A DNA stretch of 64,000 nucleotides from Burkholderia sp. Nafp2/4-1b (GTDB lineage Bacteria; Pseudomonadota; Gammaproteobacteria; Burkholderiales; Burkholderiaceae), in NCBI RefSeq assembly GCF_003635165.1, contig NZ_ML058609.1, positions 1-64,000 on the forward strand, read 5' to 3'. Shown here piece by piece: positions 8,934 to 16,100 of this stretch (position 1 is its first letter; the number at the start of each line of letters is the position of its first letter). Below the pieces are notes generated by a model. It did no database searches and was not told the DNA's origin. It saw nothing but the letters and a program-made list of their open reading frames with translations. Both the position numbers and the translations under genes were made by a program.

Positions 8934-10445
8934 ATGCAATTCAACGATATTCTTGCCGCGCTCGACATCGATCTCGCCCAGTGGAAAGGCAATGCGCTGA
9001 CCGCGCGTTCGCCGCTCGACGGCGCGACGCTCGCGACGCTGGCGGTTGACTCGCCTGCCGACGCCGAGCGCAAGATCGACGCCGCGCACGACGCATTCCT
9101 CAAGTGGCGCACGGTGCCGGCACCGGTACGCGGCGAACTCGTGCGCGTGTTCGGCAACGTGCTGCGCGAGCACAAGGCCGAGCTCGGCCGCCTCGTCACG
9201 CTCGAAGCCGGCAAGATCACGTCGGAAGGCCTCGGCGAAGTGCAGGAAATGATCGACATCTGCGACTTCGCGGTTGGCCTGTCGCGCCAGCTGTACGGCC
9301 TGACGATCGCGTCGGAGCGTCCGGGCCACCGGATGATGGAGACGTGGCACCCGATCGGCGTGTGCGGTGTGATCTCGGCGTTCAACTTCCCGGTCGCGGT
9401 GTGGGCCTGGAATGCGGCGCTCGCGTTCGTGTGCGGCGATTCGGTCGTGTGGAAGCCGTCTGAAAAGACGCCGCTCACCGCGATCGCTTGCCATGTGCTG
9501 CTCCAGAAGGCGCTCCGCGAGTTCGAGAAGACGCATCCGGGCGTCGCGCCGGCGGAGCTGAGCCAGTTGGTGCTCGGCATGCGCGATGTCGGCGAGGCGC
9601 TGACGGCGTCGAAGAAGGTGCCGGTCGTCAGCGCGACGGGTAGCGTGCGGATGGGCCAGGAAGTCGCGAAGGTGCTGAGCCAGCGCCTTGCGCGCGGCAT
9701 CCTCGAACTTGGCGGCAACAACGGGATGATCGTCGCGCCGAGCGCGGATCTCGACCTCGTGGTGCGCGCCGTCACGTTCGCGGCGGTCGGCACGGCCGGC
9801 CAGCGCTGCACGACGCTGCGCCGCCTGATCGTGCATCGCAGTCTCGTCGAGCAACTGCTGCCGCGCATCGAGAAGGCTTATGCGTCGGTGAAGGTCGGCA
9901 ACCCGCTTGAAGAAGGCACGCTGGTCGGCCCGCTGGTCGACCGTGCGTCGTTCGACGCGATGCAAAAGGCGCTGGCCGATGCACGCGAGCAGGGCGGCGA
10001 AGTGAAGGGCGGCGAGCGCGTCGACGTCGGTCACGCGGATGCGTACTACGTGCGTCCGGCGATCGTGCGGATGCCGAAGCAATCGGCGGTGGTCGAGCGC
10101 GAGACGTTCGCGCCGATTCTCTACGTGATGGTCTACGACAACTTCGACGATGCGATCGATGTGCACAACGCGGTGCCGCAAGGTCTGTCGTCGGCGATCT
10201 TCACGAACGACATGCGCGAGGCCGAGCAGTTCATGTCGGCAGCGGGCAGCGATTGCGGGATCGTCAACGTGAACATCGGCACGAGCGGCGCGGAAATCGG
10301 CGGCGCGTTCGGCGGAGAGAAGGAAACGGGCGGCGGCCGCGAGTCGGGTTCGGATGCGTGGAAGGCTTATATGCGACGCGCGACGAACACGATCAACTAC
10401 AGCCGGCAGTTGCCGCTGGCGCAGGGGGTGAAGTTTGATGTTTGA
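8934..10445 (+). CDS. amaB: Aldehyde dehydrogenase, aminoadipate-semialdehyde type
   Basis: The 503-residue enzyme is of the ALDH7 kind. Catalytic residues are Glu258 in LELGGNN and Cys292 in GTAGQRCTTLRR; SATGSVRMGQ is the cofactor-loop region. ALDH7-type bacterial enzymes oxidise L-2-aminoadipate-6-semialdehyde (delta-1-piperideine-6-carboxylate), which is the product of the adjacent predicted pipecolate oxidase. The true start is probably the ATG at 8934, 5 bp after AAGAGGAA; an overlapping GTG at 8931 is less likely. A strong terminator follows. Together with the divergent permease and oxidase it forms a lysine/pipecolate catabolic unit leading to 2-aminoadipate. Confidence 0.82.
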   Translation: MQFNDILAALDIDLAQWKGNALTARSPLDGATLATLAVDSPADAERKIDAAHDAFLKWRTVPAPVRGELVRVFGNVLREHKAELGRLVTLEAGKITSEGLGEVQEMIDICDFAVGLSRQLYGLTIASERPGHRMMETWHPIGVCGVISAFNFPVAVWAWNAALAFVCGDSVVWKPSEKTPLTAIACHVLLQKALREFEKTHPGVAPAELSQLVLGMRDVGEALTASKKVPVVSATGSVRMGQEVAKVLSQRLARGILELGGNNGMIVAPSADLDLVVRAVTFAAVGTAGQRCTTLRRLIVHRSLVEQLLPRIEKAYASVKVGNPLEEGTLVGPLVDRASFDAMQKALADAREQGGEVKGGERVDVGHADAYYVRPAIVRMPKQSAVVERETFAPILYVMVYDNFDDAIDVHNAVPQGLSSAIFTNDMREAEQFMSAAGSDCGIVNVNIGTSGAEIGGAFGGEKETGGGRESGSDAWKAYMRRATNTINYSRQLPLAQGVKFDV

Positions 10446-10523
10446 TGCCGGGGTGGGATTGGCGTGTTGTTGACGCTGATTTCATCGGGCGACTGATGTC
10501 GCGTTGTTATCGCTTGAAACGGG

Positions 10524-10549
10524 AAAGCCGGCCATGAGCCGGCTTTTTT
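10524..10549 (+). terminator. Rho-independent terminator after amaB
   Basis: A perfect 9-bp stem AAAGCCGGC / GCCGGCTTT with the 5-base loop CATGA is followed by a run of T. It lies about 80 bp after the aldehyde-dehydrogenase stop codon and marks the edge between the core-like genes and the AT-richer accessory locus. Confidence 0.85.
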
Positions 10550-10897
10550 GTTTTCCGGTGCGGTGATTGACTGGGACGGGTGGCTTCGGGATGTTTTCGC
10601 GTGAGTGGATTCGTTGATAGCGTGTCGGAGATAAGTAATCGTACAAGTACGGAATTTTCGCATTATTTTTGATGTTTCGTATGTGTATGAAAATAAGGCG
10701 ATTTCTTGTTTTCTTTCAATTCTTTCTATATCTTCATGGCATTGAGTCTGATCAGTGACTAGTGTGATTTTAGGATTCTGTTTGGTAACGTTCCGACACA
10801 TTGATTAGGTATACGTATGAAATGGCGGCTGGAATCAAGAGGCCATAGACGCGCTAGCGGGCGCGAAGAGGAGGCACGCCGTCGGCCGCTATTGATT
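10550..10897. other. AT-rich intergenic stretch, no clear gene
   Basis: Base composition drops sharply just after the terminator (for example TTTTCGCATTATTTTTGATG near 10660). No ORF has convincing protein-like composition. An ATG at 10817 opens a 73-codon frame that runs into the decayed membrane-gene copy that follows, but its first 30 codons are arginine-rich and look non-coding. The composition shift suggests the left edge of transferred DNA. Confidence 0.5.
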
Positions 10898-11160
10898 GTG
10901 AAAGAAGGAGGCACTGGGCCTCGAAATATCCCTTCCTTCTTGATCGAGTTATCGTCGAAGTCCCGCACTAACGACTTTGCATCTCGCGGGCGCGCTGATT
11001 GCGTTGTTTTTTCTATGAGTGGAACTTTGTGGCGATAAGCCGATCGCGCATTTTGCCGAGTTTGATCGGGCCGTTTCTTGCGGGTGGAGCTGAGGTTATC
11101 GCTATCGAGGCTGGCCGACTGCGATTTTCATTGCATTGCGCTGCACTTTATTTGTGAAGA
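10898..11160 (+). pseudogene. Decayed copy A of the small membrane protein
   Basis: This stretch aligns by eye with the intact membrane gene at 12580-13170. The peptide GTGPRNIPSFLIE (about 10913-10951) corresponds to GAEPRDVLGFMIE in the intact gene. In another frame LHLAGALIALFF (about 10976-11011) matches LHLAGALIAWFA. In a third, YEWNFVAISRSR and IGPFLAGGAE (about 11016-11090) match FEWNFVAVSRSR and IGPLFAGGAD. The middle of the gene, between the first and last membrane helices, is deleted and the frame is broken, so it cannot make the full protein. It is followed by a remnant of the RTX gene start, as in the intact locus. Confidence 0.75.
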
Positions 11161-11170
11161 TGAGTAGATC

Positions 11171-11239
11171 GTGACAGGTTCTGAGCTTGGCAGATGGAAT
11201 GTGCTTGGTTCGGTGAGGGGCCAAAATCGCGCCGCATAA
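11171..11239 (+). pseudogene. Decayed copy A of the RTX gene start
   Basis: A 22-codon frame from GTG reads VTGSELGRWNVLGSVRGQ and then NRAA before TAA. The intact RTX protein starts MAWYELDAWDALGVAGEG, then IKAA. The spaced identities E-L-x2-W-x2-L-G and the terminal A-A, together with the position immediately after the membrane-gene remnant, identify it as a vestige of the same 5' end. It stops after the N-terminal helix. Expression is unlikely. Confidence 0.6.
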
Positions 11240-11355
11240 AACGACTACCTCGTGGCTATATTTGATTGGTTATCTATGTGAAATGTGAGTGCAAATAAGG
11301 ATAATTCGCGATTTTTAATCGCAGGGGGGGCTCAGTGTCGGTAGATTGGGGTGTT

Positions 11356-11907
11356 ATGAGGGGCGTTTTTGTTTTATTAATGCTTCAATTTATTTTATCA
11401 GCTTGCGTCATTAATTCCGTGAGGGATCGCCCTGTCAGATCGCAAAAAAGCTTTCTGATCGATATCAAGATTGTTGTGGATTCTGGCGATCTTGAAAACG
11501 TTGAATTCGTTAGGGATAAGCTACGGATTGACTGCGGTATTGGCCAGAAGGAGCCAGTTCGAGATAGAGAGGGGACAATCAAAGGGTATGGGGTCGATGT
11601 GAAATGTACTGCATCCTCTAAAGAATACGAGAAGGAAGGAAATTTTTATTATGGGCTGTTTTGGCCCGCCGGGGCGGATTTCTATAGGGCCGGATTGTCG
11701 CTCCCAATTGATGGTAAGGCGATATGTGTCACTCCGTACGATCTTCTCGAAGTGTTTGGTGATGTTGAAAAATATCCGACTTCTCATTGGAATTCGTGGT
11801 CGTATATGTATAAAAAAGATGGCATGAATTCAAGGGTGGTTTTTTCGATTGACAGAGGTGGCTGTGTCGGTGGTGTTTATATTTCTATGAATCGAGAGAG
11901 AAGGTGA
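11356..11907 (+). CDS. Hypothetical lipoprotein
   Basis: With the ATG at 11356 the protein is 183 residues. It starts with a compact lipoprotein signal MRGVFVLLMLQFILSA followed by Cys17, a good L-S-A-C lipobox. A GTG at 11335 with a GGGGGG-rich leader is an alternative that would add seven residues. The mature part is hydrophilic, with four further cysteines (C..C..C..C pattern) and no recognised domain. The gene is AT-rich and lies between decayed copy A and decayed copy B of the membrane/RTX pair. It may therefore be an accessory or immunity-type protein of that locus, but this is only positional. Confidence 0.72.
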   Translation: MRGVFVLLMLQFILSACVINSVRDRPVRSQKSFLIDIKIVVDSGDLENVEFVRDKLRIDCGIGQKEPVRDREGTIKGYGVDVKCTASSKEYEKEGNFYYGLFWPAGADFYRAGLSLPIDGKAICVTPYDLLEVFGDVEKYPTSHWNSWSYMYKKDGMNSRVVFSIDRGGCVGGVYISMNRERR

Positions 11908-11983
11908 GCAGAATGGTGGAGATTCTCGAGTAGATATTCGTAAGAATTGATGAAATGCATGGCGTATCTGATCGACGATAGGT

Positions 11984-12460
11984 GATGCGAAAATACTTGC
12001 GAACACATCCAGTTGTTTTCAGAAGTGCTGGTGATGGTGTCGTTGAAAAAAGTCTCGGCGGATTGCGGATTTTGTGTTATGCGTTCGCCGCATATTTCCG
12101 GTTGTCAATGAGGCAATGGAAAGTTCCACTTTCCCTGGCGTGAAGGGTGTCTATTTTTCTATTGTGTATGCGCTCTTGTCTGTGAGGATATTTGATTCGG
12201 CTCGCGCTTTCTATGTGGACAGAGGCTATGCGATGGCCGTAATAATAAAATCATTTTTTGAAGAAGTGATTTTTTGTCGGCCGGGGTGGTGTTTTTCTCT
12301 GCTTTTGGGGTGGTTGATGTGTTGTTTGGGCGGCCGTGCTACGAAATAAATGTTCTTGCGATTTCAGAATCTAAATTTTGCTCGGATTGATTGATCCTAT
12401 ATTTGCAGGCGGCGCAGAAGGATTCGGTGTGGCGGCGCGTCTTGCGTGGATGTTCATCTT
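11984..12460 (+). pseudogene. Decayed copy B of the small membrane protein
   Basis: The copy begins near ATG 11984 (MRKYLRTHPVVF, compare MIEIYRVNPALL). It continues through GGLRILCYA (compare PYLRIVVKG), then in a shifted frame IFPVVNEAMESSTFPGVKG (compare IFPLVFNAIKESEFPDITA) and YFSIVYALLSVRIFDSARA (compare YFALMLIAVPLRFWVAIRI). It ends at about 12385-12410 with LIDPIFAGGAEG (compare FIGPLFAGGADI). Internal deletions and at least two frameshifts make it non-functional. A 91-codon ORF at 12074-12349 is the longest surviving open piece. It precedes copy B of the RTX start, reproducing the intact gene order. Confidence 0.78.
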
Positions 12461-12497
12461 TCTTTAGCGGGTGTTTTTAAAAACAAGGAGGTAAGAA

Positions 12498-12599
12498 ATG
12501 GCGTGGAATGAACTCGAAAGTTGGGACGCGATTTGGACGGCAGGCGAAGGTGTTAAGACTGCGCTAAAAAAAACCGCCGGTGTGGGCAGTGGAAAATAA
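12498..12599 (+). pseudogene. Truncated copy B of the RTX gene start
   Basis: A 33-codon ORF starts with an excellent ribosome binding site (AAGGAGGTAAGAA before ATG). It reads MAWNELESWDAIWTAGEG and then VKTALKK, close to MAWYELDAWDALGVAGEG and IKAALQK of the intact RTX protein. After residue 25 the similarity ends and the frame stops at 12597. The ORF overlaps the probable start of the intact membrane gene in another frame. The intact signals mean a short peptide could still be translated, perhaps coupling translation to the next gene, but it is best read as a 3'-deleted toxin copy. Confidence 0.8.
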
Positions 12600-13170
12600 C
12601 GGCGCGGAACCCAGGGACGTCCTCGGTTTTATGATCGAGATCTATCGCGTGAATCCAGCGCTCTTGGTGCTGCACCTTGCTGGCGCGTTGATCGCATGGT
12701 TCGCGCCGGACGATGCATTAACGCGTTGGCCATATCTGCGAATTGTAGTGAAAGGCATTGGGGAAATATTCCCGCTGGTTTTTAATGCGATAAAGGAATC
12801 TGAATTTCCGGATATCACGGCGCTTTATTTTGCGCTGATGTTGATCGCGGTTCCGCTTAGATTTTGGGTTGCGATTCGTATTTGTTGCTCGTATCGAGAT
12901 CGGGTCGTAAATCAGTACTCGAAATTTTCGTTTGCAAGAAAAATTTACTCGGTGACCGTTGTTTTTGCATTTGCAGGAATGGGGTTGTTTTCGCTTTTCA
13001 TTGCTGGTTATTATTTTGAGTGGAATTTCGTGGCGGTAAGTCGATCGCGCCTGTGGTTGGGATTTATCGGACCGTTGTTTGCCGGCGGCGCTGATATTAC
13101 GGCAATTGCTGTTGGCTCAGTCGTGATTTTCATAACGTTGCGCAACAAATTTACGCGCAAAGAGGAGTAG
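12580..13170 (+). CDS. Small multi-pass membrane protein, RTX-linked
   Basis: Up to 196 residues with about four hydrophobic segments: near residues 25-45 (LLVLHLAGALIAWFA), 85-105, 125-148 and 158-190. No named family is recognised. The start is uncertain. GTG at 12580 and GTG at 12589 both fit, and the segment before Met18 (GAEPRDVLGF) is conserved in decayed copy A, which argues against starting at the ATG at 12631. The stop lies three bases before the ATG of the RTX gene, so the two are almost certainly cotranscribed. The fixed pairing with the RTX gene, repeated in three copies, suggests an immunity or secretion-accessory role; this is inference. Confidence 0.75.
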   Translation: MWAVENNGAEPRDVLGFMIEIYRVNPALLVLHLAGALIAWFAPDDALTRWPYLRIVVKGIGEIFPLVFNAIKESEFPDITALYFALMLIAVPLRFWVAIRICCSYRDRVVNQYSKFSFARKIYSVTVVFAFAGMGLFSLFIAGYYFEWNFVAVSRSRLWLGFIGPLFAGGADITAIAVGSVVIFITLRNKFTRKEE

Positions 13171-13173
13171 AAC

Positions 13174-16100
13174 ATGGCTTGGTATGAGTTGGACGCATGG
13201 GATGCGTTGGGTGTGGCGGGGGAGGGAATTAAGGCCGCATTGCAAAAAGCTGCTACGCAAATGGAACATGTTGCGAGCAATGCGGTGCATCTTTCTAAGG
13301 ATGCCGCCGCTCGCGCCCAGTATGCACGAGCGGTGTCGCAGAGCTTGGATGAATTAAGCAACGCAACGCTCAAGGCACTGGATAACGTTGATCGGAGTCG
13401 ACTCGATGCGCAGCTCGTGGCTCGCGTTGAGACCATGCGAACAGAGCTTGGAAAGATGGAGTCTTTTTCTAAGATTGCACAGGAGGCGGACTCTGCTGCA
13501 AAATTAATGTCGGGATTCGGGCGGCAATTGGGGGGTGTTATTTCAGCCAGCCAGTTGCTGTGGACTATCAAAGATCCTAATGCGTCTTCCTTTGAAGTTG
13601 GACGTACCGCTATTGGAGTATTGGGTGGAATGCTGGGAGGTGCAATGGCGGGGGCGCTCGCGGCATCGGCACTACCCAGTGCGACAGTGTTGGTTGGCGT
13701 TACGTCCGTTATGGGGGGACTATTTTGGGCCAGAGCAGCTGAAACCGCCTGGAAGCAATACATTGCCCCAAGCATTCTTGATTGGAGTGCTGGTAACAGC
13801 CCACTTTTCCGCGATGAAGTGTCGCGCACCATCGACCGTGTGATGGGGGTGTCGTCGTCCGGCGTTACCGTGACTAGCACTCGCACCGATGGAGCCTGGA
13901 GTATCACGACGTACAGCAATGGTGCCGAGATAAAAATGTCTACCCTGTCGTTGGAAGATTATCGCCCGGGATTCGAGCCAGGATACATTGGGGTCGGGGG
14001 CGAGTGGGTAGGATACTCAATCCAGATTACCACGCCCAATGGAAAGGGTGGTCATACCGTCCAGTACATCGGACAGTCCGGCACGGTCACGAAAACCGAT
14101 ATTAACGGCGACGGCGTATTCACCTATGTCGAGAAACAAACCCGCCTCGGCGACGGCGCCAGCGTAATCCGCGAAGACACCAACGGCGACGGGGTTGCGG
14201 ACCGCAACTTCGTCGTGAACGGCGGCCAACGCTACGACTTGTCCAACGTCCGCGATGCCGCCTTTGCCGACAGCCTGCTGTCACGATATCGCGCCACCGG
14301 GCTGCTGAGCGGCACGAGTTTCCTCGACCTGAGCCAGATCATTTCCCGAACGCTGACCTACGGCGGTCGAAACGGCTACGGTTTCACGATGCCGTCCGGC
14401 TGGTACAACCCGATCGGTGCATTCTACGAAGCCAAAAGCGCCGCATTCGACAAAGCCGCCTCCATTGCCGACAAGACGCCTGTCCTGCTCGACGCGAACC
14501 GATGGGGTGTGGGCGTCAGCGCGCTCCAGTCGCGCGACGCGAACCGCGACGGCAAGCTGACCGGCGCGGAACTGGACGGGCTGCAAGTCTGGATCGACGC
14601 GAACGAAGACGGTATCGGCGACGCAGGTGAATTCAGGTCGCTGGCGCAAGCCGGGATCAGCGAGATTCGCGCCGTCGACTACGACGTCATCACGCGGGGT
14701 AACCACCACCACGCATCGGCACCTGCCGCGGCGCCGTGGAAACCCTCGGAAGCATCGCAACCCGGTCGAATGTATCTGGCCCCGGCCGTTCCGCTCTCGA
14801 ACTATCGATGGCTGCGCGACAACGAGAAGGTCTATTGGATCAATAACAATGACTTTATCTTTTTCGGCCCCAATCAGATCAAGGTCAGTCCTTCCAATCG
14901 GAGCTATCTCATCGGTACCGACGGGGACGACGTATTCGATGCGAATTACTACGCTGCTTATGGCCACTGGATCAACAGCAATCTGCTCGTCAACTTCCTC
15001 GCAGGCGACGGCAACGACATGATGGGTGGCAGCAGCCGCGACGACAACCTGTGGGGCGGAACGGGTAACGACACGCTGTTCGGCTATGAGGGTAACGATC
15101 GGCTCTATGGCGAAGAGGGCGACGACGAGCTGAACGGCGGCGCCGGCAACGACGTGCTCGATGGCGGAGCCGGTAACGACAGGCTGTTCGGCCAGGTCGG
15201 TAACGACATCATGAACGGCGGCGACGGCGATGACATCATGATGGGTTTTACCGCATCGAACGAAAGCAAGCAAACCCTGGCCTGGGGCGAAACGGATGAC
15301 GACGTCATGTACGGCGGCGCAGGTAACGACCGGATGTGGGGTGGCGTCGGCCACGACTACATGGACGGTGGCGACGGGGCGGACTTCGTGAGCGGCGGGG
15401 ACGGAAACGATACGGTGTTCGGCGGCGCGGGGAACGATGAACTGCATGGTGACGCAGGCAACGACCGGCTTCTTGGAGACGCCGGCAACGATCGCATTTT
15501 CGGCGAGGCCGGGGACGATGTGCTTTGGGGCGGCGAGGGCGATGACGTGCTGGTCGGCTTCACCGCCAGCAACGATGCGAAGCAAATGTTGTCGTGGGGT
15601 GAATCCGACAACGACGTGCTGTATGGCGGCAACGGCAACGATGCGCTGTATGGAGGTCTCGGCAACGACTACCTCGATGGCGGCAACGACAACGATTTTC
15701 TCGACGGTGGCGATGGCGACGATCGGCTCTTTGGCGGCGCGGGCGACGACGAACTGAACGGCGGCAACGGCCACGACGCGCTTTCCGGAGAAACCGGTAA
15801 CGACAAGATTTTCGGCGGCGCAGGCAACGACACGATCTGGGGCGGCGACGGCGACGATATTCTGGTCGGCTTTACGGCCAGCAATGACGCGAAGCAGTCG
15901 CTGGCCGCGTGGGAAACCGACGACGATACGATCTACGGCGGAGCCGGAAATGATCTGATTCTGGGCGGTCTCGGCAACGATCTGCTCCACGGCGACGCCG
16001 GCAATGATGAAATTCAGGGTGGCGACGGCCACGACAAGATTTATGGCGGCGATGGCAACGACCGACTGTTTGGCCAGGTCGGGAACGACATTCTGTACGG

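Noticed and set aside
10817..11038. 73-codon ORF as an intact gene
   Set aside because: Only its second half resembles the decayed membrane-gene copy, and it leaves that reading frame after a few codons; the first part is arginine-rich and not protein-like.
14281..16032. 583-codon minus-strand ORF opposite the RTX repeats
   Set aside because: It mirrors the repeats of the plus-strand gene and reads as V-V-A-x-A periodicity, an artefact of complementing GGxGxD codons.
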